A DNA stretch of 64,000 nucleotides, taken from Patiria miniata. Taxonomy: Eukaryota > Echinodermata > Asteroidea > Valvatida > Asterinidae. The notes under the pieces were generated by a model. That model was not told the DNA's origin, searched no databases, and saw nothing but the letters and a program-made list of their open reading frames with translations. Of this stretch, positions 49,330-59,223 are shown piece after piece. The stretch lies in contig NW_024037051.1 of NCBI RefSeq assembly GCF_015706575.1, positions 17,069,153-17,133,152 of the forward strand, written 5' to 3'. Both the position numbers and the translations under genes were made by a program. Position 1 is the first letter of the stretch; each line of letters starts with the position of its first letter.

Positions 49330-49453
49330 ATGGCCATGTTTCTTCCAAAGCATCGGCGGATCATTGATGGATTATTGTCTGGTCGCCCGTTTGTTTTCAC
49401 TCTGTTCACTACAGCTTGCAAGCTTGTATTAGTTTTGTCGCAGCCACGGAATG
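49330..49453 (+). CDS. WSC-Sushi membrane protein, exon 1 (signal sequence)
   Basis: ATG at 49330 follows an in-frame TGA at 49324. The frame begins MAMFLPKHRRIIDG, a basic n-region, then PFVFTLFTTACKLVLVLS, a hydrophobic core, then QPRN. This is a plausible signal peptide or signal anchor. It ends at G|GTAAGC in phase 1, and joining to the next exon's phase-1 start gives PRN-G-CYKDCD, exactly how WSC domains begin (GCYKD). That fit is why I assign it to the same gene although 1.3 kb of intron, including a SINE, separates them. Without cDNA an alternative upstream exon cannot be ruled out. The spliced product over six exons is about 436 residues. Confidence 0.6.
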
Positions 49454-49539
49454 GTAAGCTGTTTTGGATGTCTTTTTTTTGGGCGGGGTGATAGGGCTGA
49501 CACCGAATAAATTTGGGAAGAACTATGGGTATAATGTGG

Positions 49540-49815
49540 GGAGTGTGGCCTAGTGGATAGGGTATGTGACTAATGAGGGTCACGGCTTCGAATCCAACTG
49601 CTGGCCTTGGGCAAGCCACTTCACCCCCACTTGCCTCTCTCCACCCAGGAGTATAAATGCGTAACGGCATAAGTGAGGAGTAACCGCAATGGACTAGCAT
49701 CCCATATCCAGGGGGAGTAGAAATATACTCAGTCGTTTCATGCTACTGAAACCGGTAATAAACGCTGGCCTGATGGGCCACATCGGCTCGTGACGAACTG
49801 TACTTTACTACTTAT
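49540..49815 (+). mobile_element. tRNA-derived SINE in WSC-Sushi intron 1
   Basis: Head: GTGTGGCCTAGTGGATAGGG (A-box) and GGCTTCGAATCCAAC (B-box). Body: CCTTGGGCAAGCCACTTCAC and CTCTCCACCCAGGAGTATAA, the shared SINE core. The 3' part ends near TGTACTTTACTACTTATTAG. It is in the same orientation as the gene. Confidence 0.75.
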
Positions 49816-50790
49816 TAGGGTAATGGTACACCGGAAGACACGGATTTTTCGTTGTGTTTGGCATATCGGAAGACGAGTGATGTCCAAAAAACAGGGTGGT
49901 GCAAAAGAAGGAAACCTACTTTTGACAGGATTTTAACCTACTTACTTATTTTACTGTGTTTTTTTTATAATGTAGTGAAGTATAGCTCTTCAACCATACG
50001 TGCTGAAAAAAAATCTTAAAAAATCGCAAGAATATTATTATTATGCTAATTTGAATACAAGTCACTAAAATCACTGTTGTCCACGTGTATGTCTAGTGTA
50101 GTGGTTTAGTCTTCAAATTAAGCTCCGGAGCTCAGTCAAAAAGGAATAAAGCTGTCCATGGACGAACAGGTTTGGCACATGGATTTTTAAACTACCATAT
50201 CTCAGAGAAAAAAAACACGCATTGCAATCACGTTTTTTGCCATTATGTTGAAATATCAATATATTAATGCATTAAATTGATTTTTTTTTAATATGCTCAA
50301 CGAGTATAGGTTAAAAATGCTGTAAAAAGTACCCTGTACAGTAGTCTGACCCATACCCTCCTGCATGCAAAGACGAGGGCCATATGGTTCCAACTGGCCA
50401 CTTTTAACAAGTCTAATTAATGCAGGGGTTTGATAATTCTTTACGATTGTAACATATATAGGAATGTATACACAAATCAATGGGGCGAGTGAACGTCCCG
50501 CCAATAATTGCTAATGTGAGGGACCCGTGAGACTGAAACCACTGCAAGTATTTTGCAAGGTAACATTTTTGAAGTCACGGGTATAGGGCCTGGGATATTT
50601 AGTTTTAGTTTTTGAGTATCAAAAAAGACAACTGTAGGCCAAATCGGTCAGCGCCTATCATGGCGTGGCTTTTTATAGATTGAAAAAAAAAGGTTTTACG
50701 GCACTGGTTCATTTATTGTGCTTTTATCAATGTTGAAAATTTGACATAATTCTATTAAATGTTCTGATTATATAGCTCCTGGTTATTTAG

Positions 50791-51073
50791 GATGCTACAA
50801 GGACTGTGACACTGTTATTTGTCGGCGTGCCCTGCCAATCGGACCAGAAGTTAGCGGCGATCAATCTGTGGAGTGGTGCTTCAGGTACTGTCTAGATACA
50901 CTTACACCAAGCTACAAGTACGCGGGGCTTGAATACGAAAAGGAATGTTTCTGTGGAAATAACGAAGACTACGACCAATTGGAAAAAAGGGCGGACTCTG
51001 AGTGTCAAGACAGGTGTACGGGAAAACAGCGACCAGTTCTGTGGAGACTCAAACCGGATCTCTATATACAGAA
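50791..51073 (+). CDS. WSC-Sushi membrane protein, exon 2 (WSC domain)
   Basis: After the acceptor CTGGTTATTTAG the frame reads GCYKDCDTVICRRALP, then SVEWCFRYCLD, YAGLEYEKECFCGNN and CQDRCTG, the cysteine spacing and GLEYxxECFCGN signature of a WSC domain. WSC domains are extracellular and carbohydrate-associated in yeast stress sensors, Kremen and polycystin-1. After CTG the frame loses the family pattern and stops, while the next frame reads QFCGDSNRISIY, the canonical WSC ending, followed by A|GTAATT, a phase-1 donor fitting exon 3. So there is one extra base, most simply in the AAAA at 51023-51026. The satellite shows many similar indels, so sequencing error is likelier than a real mutation; a pseudogene allele is the alternative. 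Confidence 0.8.
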
Positions 51074-51632
51074 GTAATTAAGGCTTTATCCATTAAGGTG
51101 TTGATGTCCAGAATTCTTCAAAAAGGGGGGGGGGTGGTGAGGTATTAAAGTCAACACAGAAATTAAAGACCTTGAGCAATATGAAACCGAGATGTGCAAT
51201 ATTTTGACATTGAGGTCTAAGCAAAGCAAATTTTGTCAGTCACACACTTAATACAGCTTTGCACAAACGTACCTTAAAAAAGCGTAACTTAACTTGCGTT
51301 AACGATCATCAAGGTATCTAAAAATGACCGGATTTAACTTATCTTCACAAGATAATGTTGTACCATCGCTGTCAGGATAGCAAATTGTATCTTATCAGAG
51401 TACGGGTAATATAACGTTATTTCAGACACCCTGTAAATGCAATCATCGAGAAAAATCTTGTTTTGTAACAATATAGGTAAACAGTTTAAAAGAACATTGC
51501 TAGATTATGGCGGAAATATTCGGTGTATTTTTTCCCTTAAAAATTACTTCTTAAAGTTGGGTACATTTCAAAGAGTTGATCCAATTATACGTAAATAATA
51601 TATACATGTATATATATTTTCCCCGATAACAG

Positions 51633-51860
51633 TTTTGCAAGGAGTATGCAGTAATGCTATAGGACCACCCAGCAATGGAGACAACGACATCACTAACCCA
51701 CGTTCACTGTCTTACAATCTCAACAACTTCAAGTTCTTCGGGACTCGTGTAGATTTCTCCTGTGACCTTGGATACACCCTCCATGGAGCATCAAGCATTG
51801 AGTGCATTGCGACTGACTACAACAACGTCACGTGGAGTGACTCGGTACCGACATGTGAAG
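51633..51860 (+). CDS. WSC-Sushi membrane protein, exon 3 (Sushi/CCP domain)
   Basis: Phase-1 start (acceptor CCCCGATAACAG) and phase-1 end (GAAG|GTAATC), the usual arrangement for shuffled extracellular modules. The 75 encoded residues form one Sushi (complement control) domain: GVC at the first Cys, VDFSCDLGYTLHG at the second, SIEC at the third, and VTWSDSVPTCE with the conserved Trp and the fourth Cys. Two disulphides (1-3, 2-4) are expected from the family. NVTW is a potential N-glycosylation site. Sushi domains mediate binding in complement and adhesion proteins; the ligand here is unknown. Confidence 0.85.
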
Positions 51861-51983
51861 GTAATCTCTGCGTACTTTCATGGAGCTGTATTTAACACGT
51901 TTACTTGCAAAGCTGGTAACCAGTAGCAAGATACATGTATATACATATCACATGACATTTTGCCTGGTAACCGTTGTTGCTAA

Positions 51984-52355
51984 GGCCAAAAAAAAAAAGT
52001 CTCCGGTTTCTGGTATGGAGCTTGCCCAAAAAGTGGTGCGGCAACGCGGCTTTTTTTTTTTTTTTACCTGACTTTTTTGCTTCAAATGTCGGCTGATGAC
52101 TGCAAATGGTGCCCGACTAAACTTATTGCAAAATGTACGGGAGTCCAGTGAGTCCACATAAAGCTGATTCTCGATCATACCCCCCATCTAAAAACACGTT
52201 AAAACTGTGCTGCAGCAGAATTCCAGTCAAACCAGTGAGTTTGGCGGTTTTGAGACATCATCTTTTATTGGAAAAAAAGCTTTTTCATTTTGCCGACGCG
52301 CAGGGCTACGGCGACGCGCGCGCATACCAGAAACCGGAGACTTTTTTTTTTGGCC
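51984..52355 (+). mobile_element. PIF/Harbinger-type (Tourist-like) MITE, 372 bp
   Basis: Termini GGCCAAAAAAAAAA-GTCTCCGGTTTC and GAAACCGGAGAC-TTTTTTTTTTGGCC are inverted repeats extending to CTGGTATG/CATACCAG, about 33 bp. The element is flanked by TAA on both sides (51981-51983 and 52356-52358), a 3-bp duplication typical of PIF/Harbinger. There is no transposase. It lies in intron 3 of the WSC-Sushi gene; a second copy is at 58295-58813. Confidence 0.85.
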
Positions 52356-52872
52356 TAAGCAAACGTTTCCTGCCCTAAGCAAATGCTTCTGGACATTAAC
52401 TCCACATGATATCGAGTTAATCGTACATTATTGTATTCGTTCCCTTGTTGTTTTCAAGTTTCACCGAGAAAAATAGATTTGTTTTGTTTCAATTGCTATT
52501 TTCCTAGCAATATGAAAGTTATTCACTTTCGCATGAGACATATATATCGAACAAAAATCCACCAACGTTACTGAGTTATTGGATTATTACTAAATTTACA
52601 GTGGCTTACAGACAATAATTCGGCTCTCGCCGGGCGGGTTCATTACGCACGCAAATTATTGAAAGCCATCTTTCTCGAGTACATGTATATGCTTGCTAAA
52701 ACCAACACAATATGAACGGACGCGGGAACATAAATCAAAGCAAAATAACAAGTCAGTCTCAAGTTTGTACAAGTACTGAACAATAACCAAGGAATATCTC
52801 TTATATAAGATGGAATTTTTGCGCCGGGGTGATACAAATCAAATTAGGTTTTGCACTTCACCAACAGTTAAA

Positions 52873-52939
52873 CACTGTATACTCAGTGTTTTGTTTTTTC
52901 CAACTTTCACTCGGGAGGTAACACACTGAGTATACAGTG
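52873..52939. repeat. Hairpin with 17-bp perfect stem
   Basis: CACTGTATACTCAGTGT at 52873-52889 is perfectly inverted at 52923-52939, with a 33-nt loop. The left arm is itself palindromic (AACACTG-CAGTGTT). It lies within intron 3 of the WSC-Sushi gene and may be a tiny MITE. Confidence 0.75.
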
Positions 52940-53083
52940 GCGTCGGTTAAGGGCAAAACCTTATTTGAAAGAAATACCTACGGTCATTTGACAAGCTTGT
53001 CACGTGACTCGAGGTCAGGTATTGGGATGCCGCTGCAACTCTCCAGTTGCACACATTTACATTGTGAGTTCTTCCATCCACAG

Positions 53084-53293
53084 TGCCTACAACCTCAGCA
53101 CATCTCACAACAGGGCTCTCCAAGTACACGACGCCCAAAAGTATAACCCCATCGCAAACCACAACTACAGCTTACACTAGGAGAGGCAACACCTCCCAGC
53201 CATTGACAGGATACACTACTGATGTGGGAATAATAGGCACAAGGGCTCCTGACCATGGGACGAACAGTCCCATCGCTGGAAAGTTAGGAGCAG
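53084..53293 (+). CDS. WSC-Sushi membrane protein, exon 4 (Ser/Thr stalk)
   Basis: Flanked by TCTTCCATCCACAG and a GTATGC donor, phase 1 at both ends. The 70 residues begin VPTTSAHLTTGLSKYTTPKS and continue ITPSQTTTTAYTRRGNTSQP. They are rich in Thr, Ser and Pro with no Cys, as in O-glycosylated stalks that hold ligand-binding domains away from the membrane. NTSQ is a possible N-glycosylation site. It sits between the Sushi exon and the membrane-helix exon, which supports a stalk. Assignment rests on frame, phase, composition and position, not on a family match. Confidence 0.65.
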
Positions 53294-53312
53294 GTATGCC
53301 GATGTTACAGTC

Positions 53313-53612
53313 CCAACTATAGTTAGGGCAGTCCCATCTGTAGTTGGGGCATTCCCAAATGTAGTTGGGCATTCCCATCTGATGTTGGGGCATTCCCATC
53401 TGAAGTTGGGGCATTCCCAACTGTAGTTGGGGCATTCCCAACTGTAGTTGGGACATTCCCAACTGTAGTTGGGGCATTCCCAAATGTAGTTGGGACTTGG
53501 GACATTCCAAATGCAGTCGGGCATTCCCAGCTGTAGATGGCGCATTCACAACTGTAGTTGGACACTCCCAACTGTAGTTGGGGCATTCCCAACCGCATTT
53601 GGGGTGAATCTT
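53313..53612. repeat. Minisatellite ~21 bp in intron 4, block 1
   Basis: About fourteen copies of GTAGTTGGGGCATTCCCAACT with small variants (CCCATCTGA, CCAAATGTA). Each unit contains GTTGGG-GCATT-CCCAAC, a short inverted repeat. It starts only 20 bp after the exon 4 donor. Long minus-strand frames here (repeating LGMPQLQ or NAPTTVG) are artefacts of the repeat. Confidence 0.95.
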
Positions 53613-53825
53613 TGGGACTCTCGTTACTGTGTATGGGAGTCCCAAAACTTAAGATAGTAAAAACATGCAACTGTACAAGAAAATAAACTGGCGCATGAAA
53701 TAACCAGTCCAACACCCCCTTATAGCACTGCATCATACTGTCAAAAGAAACGTCTGGTACGTAGTCTCTATTTCTACTTTCTTTCCACACTGCAGTCATG
53801 CCACCAGACTACCGAAGGGTTATTG

Positions 53826-53975
53826 GGTTGTCCAAACTGTAATTGGGGCGGTTCCCATCTGTAGTAAACTGTAATTGGGACAGTCCCATCTGTAGTTGGG
53901 GCAGTCCGAACTGTACTTGGGGCAGTCCCATCTGTAGTTGGGGCAGTCCAAACTGTAATTGGGGCAGTCCCCGCA
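53826..53975. repeat. Minisatellite in intron 4, block 2
   Basis: Units of CTGTAGTTGGGGCAGTCC and variants, related to block 1 but with CAGTCC in place of CATTCC, so the two blocks homogenised separately. About 210 bp of non-repetitive sequence separates them. Confidence 0.9.
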
Positions 53976-54283
53976 GGGACGTTTAAAACCTCAATTCAGA
54001 AAAGTGACCACATTACCGATATACAGAGTAACTACTTGAAAATACACCAACCACAGGGCCAAACACAAAGTCATTTCCGAGATTTGGCATTGAACCATCC
54101 GGTGTTCACATTTTGACGGATTCGGGCAGGTTTCCAGGAAAACTCACCAGGGTAAAAAAAGGTTAAAGCACCATTTTTATTCCTTGTAGGTCTAAGTCAC
54201 CAGTTGTTAAATATATTTTTCCCTACTAATTCAATGGACACCAAAGATTACGATAATGGTAAAAATGTGTCATCTGTCTGTAG

Positions 54284-54365
54284 GTGAAGTTGCTGGAATT
54301 GCTGTTGGGGCCCTAGCAGCATTCACTGTGCTGATAGTTGCAGTGGCTTTTCTATGGAGAAAAAG
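54284..54365 (+). CDS. WSC-Sushi membrane protein, exon 5 (membrane helix)
   Basis: Acceptor TCTGTCTGTAG, phase 1 in, phase 2 out at AAAAAG|GTAAAA. It reads GEVAGIAVGALAAFTVLIVA then VAFLWRKR, a clear single transmembrane helix with a small-residue-rich start and a basic stop-transfer end (WRKR). A short exon dedicated to the membrane helix, followed by a cytoplasmic exon, is the usual layout for type I receptors. Confidence 0.8.
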
Positions 54366-54416
54366 GTAAAATGGCAACAATGATTTTGGAGTCAGGGCAC
54401 AGTCGCTGCAAATGTC

Positions 54417-54608
54417 CTAGCCCTAATTACAGTCCTCAATCCTCAAGTTTTAATATGATTTTGCACACCCCTAGGTTAGACACTCACCGTTTCGTCCACA
54501 CTACCAATTTAAACTTTAAGTCATGGGCCCATCTTTAACCCTAACTTCCTAGGGGGTGTGCACAAGTAATATATTGAAATTGGAGGATTCAGGACAGTTA
54601 GGGATAGA
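54417..54608. mobile_element. Fold-back MITE in intron 5, ~190 bp
   Basis: Outer sequences CTAGCCCTAATTACAGTCCT and its counterpart AGGACAGTTAGGGATAG are inverted, and the similarity continues inward (CAATCCTC/GAGGATT, GCACACCCCTAGG against CCTAGGGGGTGTGC). It has no coding capacity. Confidence 0.6.
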
Positions 54609-54734
54609 CTATGTTTGCCATTGCGCACTAGGCCTACATCTGTATAGCGCACAATGAAAGTATTTGAACCACGTAATTTGTGTAAATTAACTTCAATACT
54701 TTCTTAGACGCGGTTGGTTTAGTCAAACAAGCCA

Positions 54735-55100
54735 TGTGGAGTGCTGTAGTATCTTGGTTAAGGGCATTGGATTCCTGGTATGCGGGTAAAGCTGCAGGCT
54801 GTTGGATCCAGGTCGAGCCTGGGGTCATGGTACGTGTGCCCTTGGGCAAGGCACTTTGTCACTCATTGCTTCTCAGCTCCACCCAGGAGTAAATGGGTAC
54901 CTGTAGTGTGAGGGCAGAGATGGTTATTGGGATTAAAGAAGCTTCCTTGCGCCTAACAGGTGCATCGAGCCCAGGAAGCTGAGATGGTATTTGGAATGTT
55001 TCATGGACCCCATGAACAGGGGTAATAATGATGTAGTGCATTGAGCACCAGTCCTGGTGGATACGTGCTCTTTACAAATACCCACTACTTATTATTATTA
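54735..55100 (+). mobile_element. SINE in WSC-Sushi intron 5
   Basis: A worn tRNA-like head (GTAGTATCTTGGTTAAGGGC, TTGGATCCAGGTCGAGCC), core CCTTGGGCAAGGCACTTTGT and CTCCACCCAGGAGTAAATGG, and a tail CTTATTATTATTATG. It matches the elements at 35243 and 49540 and is in the same orientation as the gene. Confidence 0.75.
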
Positions 55101-55339
55101 TGTACAAACTATTTCGTGAACATTCTTGTGCACCATCTTAACCCTAAACCTCCCAGATGCTTCGAAATCCACCAGTTTTGGAGGATTTTGAAGGATTGAG
55201 GAAGGTAAAGCCCATCCACTACATGTATTACCTTACATGGGCCTAATGCTCCTTAAAATTTGAAGTACACCGATTGTGCTATTTAGTTTGGGTCCCCCCT
55301 ACAAACATTTCGTAAATGTTTTTGCAAACTTTTGTTTAG

Positions 55340-55724
55340 GATCAGGAAGCCTAAAGAACTGAAGGGACCAGACATTGTCTTAGATACGGTTGGTGCCCAT
55401 TACGTAAACCACACGTTCGCCAACCATCTCTCGGATACCAGTGGCACTGCGCAAATCCAAGGCGATAGCGACAATGCTCCGCCCGTGTACTACAGCCACG
55501 TCATCACGAAAATACATGCAGATGAGGGCGCCACACTTCCGGTTTCGCCTCAAAATGACAAGGACGGCGACAGCGGGTGGGTTGACAATGAAGTGTACGG
55601 ATGCCAATCGTTTCCGATAGAGATTGAGGCGAGAAACAAAGATAGAGACGGACAGACAAACGGCCAACCGCCGATTACCATGGAAGGAAAGTCGGAATGG
55701 GTGGAAAATATCATCTATGAATAG
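55340..55724 (+). CDS. WSC-Sushi membrane protein, exon 6 (cytoplasmic tail)
   Basis: Begins after TTTTGTTTAG in phase 2 (AG|G gives Arg), reads IRKPKELKGPDIVLDTVG and ends at TAG 55722-55724. The 127-residue tail is hydrophilic and has no recognised domain. Two segments match each other: GWVDNEVYG about 45 residues before the end, and EWVENIIYE at the extreme C-terminus, both W-V-(D/E)-N-x-(V/I)-Y. Such Tyr motifs are candidates for phosphorylation-dependent docking, so the protein could signal; this is inference. An ATTAAA at 55838 is a possible polyadenylation signal. Confidence 0.8.
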
Positions 55725-56040
55725 TATGATTCTAAAGAATAACATCAATCAAAGGCACTAGAATCATTTGCATTCATCCCAAAAGTAGCCTACCAAACAT
55801 TATCAAAAAGCTTACTTGAATTGAAGATCGTTCTGGTATTAAACACCCCTTGAAATTATTCCGTCTGGCTTGCTGTCATTTAGAAGAAATCAAAGAAAAC
55901 TAATGTAGGTGATTTCCAACGATCAGTCAATATTTACTGATTATTGAAGATAGAGAGTGCTATAAACGAAATAGTGTTTCGTGATCATGAAGCTTATGCA
56001 TGCTTTTCGCTGTTTTTTGAAATGTCTAACAGCAGTTGAG
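55725..56040. other. Probable 3' UTR and flank of WSC-Sushi gene
   Basis: AT-rich non-coding sequence following the stop. ATTAAA at 55838-55843 is the nearest polyadenylation-like signal. Nothing else is recognised. Confidence 0.35.
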
Positions 56041-56660
56041 CTGAAAGTTCAACAGGTTAGGTTTTGAACATTCTTCTTTGGCGAGTGCATGGTGCTATTA
56101 TTGGAAGCAAACAAAACGCATGTAAAGTAAAGAGCCCTATGGGAAGGTACACCATTGGCTTTTGCTGTCATTTTCAGAAATGAACTATTTGAGGGGTTAG
56201 TATAATAGATTAAATATTGTTTAACTGACATGTTTGCAGTTTTGTGTTCGAAAATGCTTGAAAAACCAAAAACATGTTTAAGTAGTCTGGTTCCCTGACT
56301 AGTCCACTAAAGATAAAATGGATCAATTTATAGTTGTCGGAAAATTGTAAGGTAAGGGAACCAGTCTAGCTGGCCTGTACCCGTTCACGAACATGTAACC
56401 AACAGCAAACAAAATTTGGACTAAACATTTTTTTGTAAATTTAGAGCAGTATTTGAAAAATGGTTAGGTTTTTCCAACGGTGGTCGACCACCGTTGGAAA
56501 TGTATACAAAAATACAATTTTCTTGGAAATGACTTGACACCAGATGCTATAATTTTACAGAATGCTTTAGACTGTCATTTACCAACATCCTAGTAAGGTA
56601 TTTCGTAAAAGCTTGGAAGCTTTATTTTTCGATGTTGCTAATGTTGTATATTCCCTTTAA
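56040..56660 (-). mobile_element. Dispersed palindromic element, copy 2
   Basis: Reverse complement of the element at 21270-21860 with many substitutions. It preserves both stems: TAGTCTGGTTCCCT with AGGGAACCAGTCTA (56283-56368), and a perfect 30-bp palindrome (56471-56500) centred on GGTCGACC, the counterpart of GGTCGGCCGACC in copy 1. There is no coding capacity. Confidence 0.7.
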
Positions 56661-57975
56661 GCGACTCATTACTTCCACTGAAATTAGTGTTCAAAAGATC
56701 CAGGCCTCCGCCCTTAACTAAAAGTTACACCTCGTCAACATGGAAAAATAATTTTCACACCAAAATGTGGGGAATCACTATAGGCCTATTGAATTAGCCG
56801 CTTATTGACCTCATGCGCTGCAGGATTCCGATATGGTGTTGCTATTTTAATGTACATTGTATATACAATGAATGCACAAATGGTTTATTTATGCCTATCC
56901 CGGCGATGCAAAACCATTGCCCACTGACTTCGCCTTAACGCATTAAGTCTATTTAGTATCGGCGATTGATTTAACTGAATAGCCTGCACTAGTACACTGG
57001 TGTATATCCACGCCTGCATGTTTCTAAGAGGACTAACTTTCAGTCAGGACGATTACAACTGTGTATGCAATAGTTGAAGAAAATATAATTTTTCCGATGA
57101 TTGTGAGTTATGGAAGAGAATGCATGCATATTGTCATCACATTTTTTTCTATATGGCTAGGCCTATGTATCGTGTACAATATTTAGTACAAACATGTACA
57201 TGTATATAATCATAAAGACATGACATTTTTTCAATGGCCTTGTAGTTTCCGATATCAAACAACCATGAGACTGGAAAGAATAACTTTACATATCTTCCTT
57301 TAAAAACAATCGTTTGTTCCGTTACATCAGGATGCACTATATTCTGCAAACTAACGTACACAGTGTCAGATCCCCCTCATGCATACGGCCGTTTCAATGT
57401 ATTTATTTCCTCGACCTTTATTGTAACCAAATTCAAGAAGGGCTTTTACAGCAGGTTTTACCATTGAAGTGTATATAGTATTTGTGATAACAAAAATTGG
57501 CTTTTTCTAAAATACAGTTCATATTTACACAGGCATTTTATGTTGCGAAATGTAAACACTATCTTGTGCCATATACAAACACACACATTCTAGTACATGT
57601 ACTTGAAAGTGTATGTCAATATTTGCATCCAAATCTTTGTTCCACCGTCCACGGCTTATAGCTTAAGTTCACGGAAGCTAAAAAAAAATGATGTCAAAGC
57701 CGAATAAGGGTTTGAAATAGTCGGTGTCTAACGGGGGCTCAGGGACTGAGATTGCGCTAGGCCCTGGCCCCAAGGAAAGAGTGAGGACTGAACACAAACG
57801 CATGGCTGTCGGATTGCTGATGTCAATGACATGAGTTAGGCCTATGCAATCGCTCTTTAGTCAATTGAAACGCCATTCACTAAATGATATTTAAACATGT
57901 ATAATTACTTCGGTTCAGTTGGTAGTGGTATTAGATTGTAGTTACTGCTGTTTCACTGTAGGGTGTAGTTTTGTA
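56661..57975. other. Gene-free stretch
   Basis: AT-rich with ACATGTACATGT words (near 57190). No gene recognised. Confidence 0.45.
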
Positions 57976-58190
57976 CAGTGGCGTAGCCAGGGGGGGGGGC
58001 CGTGGGGGCGACAGCCCCCCCCCCCCTATGAAACCTTGTCGCCCCCCCCCCAACTGAGATTTTGAGTTTCTAAAAAAATTATCATTGATCTAAATGACGC
58101 CCCCCCCCATGAGATGTTCCAGCCCCCCCCCAGCGCCCCCCCCCCCCCCCCCCCCCCCCCCCACTGAAAAAAATCCTGGCTACGCCACTG
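57976..58190. mobile_element. hAT-type MITE, 215 bp, with 8-bp TSD
   Basis: Terminal inverted repeats CAGTGGCGTAGCCAGG and CCTGGCTACGCCACTG are perfect over 16 bp. GTTTTGTA occurs immediately outside both ends (57968-57975 and 58191-58198), an 8-bp target-site duplication diagnostic of the hAT superfamily. The interior is mostly poly-G and poly-C with no coding frame. Perfect ends and duplication indicate a young insertion. Confidence 0.93.
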
Positions 58191-58294
58191 GTTTTGTATA
58201 TAGGTATTTTGTGGGAGGTCCCATAAAATGGGAACCAATTATATAGACTGATATCCGAGGTGCCCACTTTTTGTGATTTAATACTTGTACCTAA

Positions 58295-58813
58295 GGCCAA
58301 AAAAAAAAGTCTCCGGTTTCTGGTATGGAGCTTGCCCCAAAAGTGGTGCGGCGACGCGCCTTTTTTTTTTTTTTACCTGTTTTTTTTTTTTGGCTTCAAA
58401 TGTCGGCTGATGACTGCAAATGGTGCCCGACTAAACTTAGTGCAAATATATGGGAGTCCAGAGAGGCCACATAAAGCTTATTCTCGATTATAACCCCTTC
58501 TAAAAACACTTTAAAATTGTGCAGCAGCAGGATTCCAGTCAAACCAGTGAGTTTGGCGGTTTTGAGACATCATCTTGTATCCGGTTCGTTAGTGTGACGT
58601 CACCTCCAGCACTTTCTGCACGATTGGAACCGGAAGCTAACGCAGCTCGAGCGTTTGCAGCCAAGGGGCGCTAGTAATCAGGGGTGTGCGCGCGTGTATG
58701 ACGTTTTTACTAACGAACCGGATTGAAAAAAAAACTTTTTCATTTTGCCGACGCACATGACCGGCTACGGCGACGCGCGCGCATACCAGAAACCGGAGAC
58801 TTTTTTTTTGGCC
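58295..58813 (+). mobile_element. PIF/Harbinger-type MITE, copy 2, with nested insertion
   Basis: Same ends and TAA duplications (58292-58294 and 58814-58816) as the copy at 51984. Internal sequence is nearly the same (TCGGCTGATGACTGCAAATG, CCAGTCAAACCAGTGAGTTT), but the element is longer because a second element has inserted at 58581-58721. Confidence 0.85.
58581..58721. mobile_element. Nested TIR element, ~141 bp
   Basis: Ends CCGGTTCGTTAGT and ACTAACGAACCGG are perfect 13-bp inverted repeats flanked by AT on each side. The sister MITE at 51984 gives the empty site (CATCTTTTATTGG), so an AT dinucleotide appears duplicated. The interior includes TGACGTCA near 58595. The superfamily is not clear. 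Confidence 0.75.
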
Positions 58814-58816
58814 TAA

Positions 58817-59223
58817 TGTACTCAGGCATGCAACTGGGAAATCACAAAAAAAGAGGAAATTCAAATTTTTCCCAGACTTTGTACAGTGTTTTTCTATTTT
58901 CAATGGCACACATGGGAAGTAAAAAAAGAGGAAATCAGCTGATCCGAGGAAAAGTTGTATGCCTGTGTACTGGGCTTGGCTTTCGACTATAGGCCTACTG
59001 GGAAGCGCCAAAGTTCGCTGCGGCGTTTCTCACAGAGCATTCCCTTTTTATTAGTGACGCATTTAGAGCTATACACTATACGTTCGTGTTATATGAGCGT
59101 TTAGGCTTGGAAGTGCCCCAGTAATGGCTATACCAGAACCGTCACCGTAATTTCATAATCGAATTGGTGTACATAGAATTATAGTTCCCGGTTGTCATTA
59201 TTATTTTATGTTATCAAGTATAT
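58817..59223. other. Gene-free stretch
   Basis: No gene or named repeat recognised. Confidence 0.4.

Noticed and set aside
53172-53799. Minus-strand frames with repeated LGMPQLQ or NAPTTVG
   Set aside because: Translations of the 21-bp intron minisatellite. The regular repeat looked like a repeat protein at first, but it lies in an intron and all frames are open.
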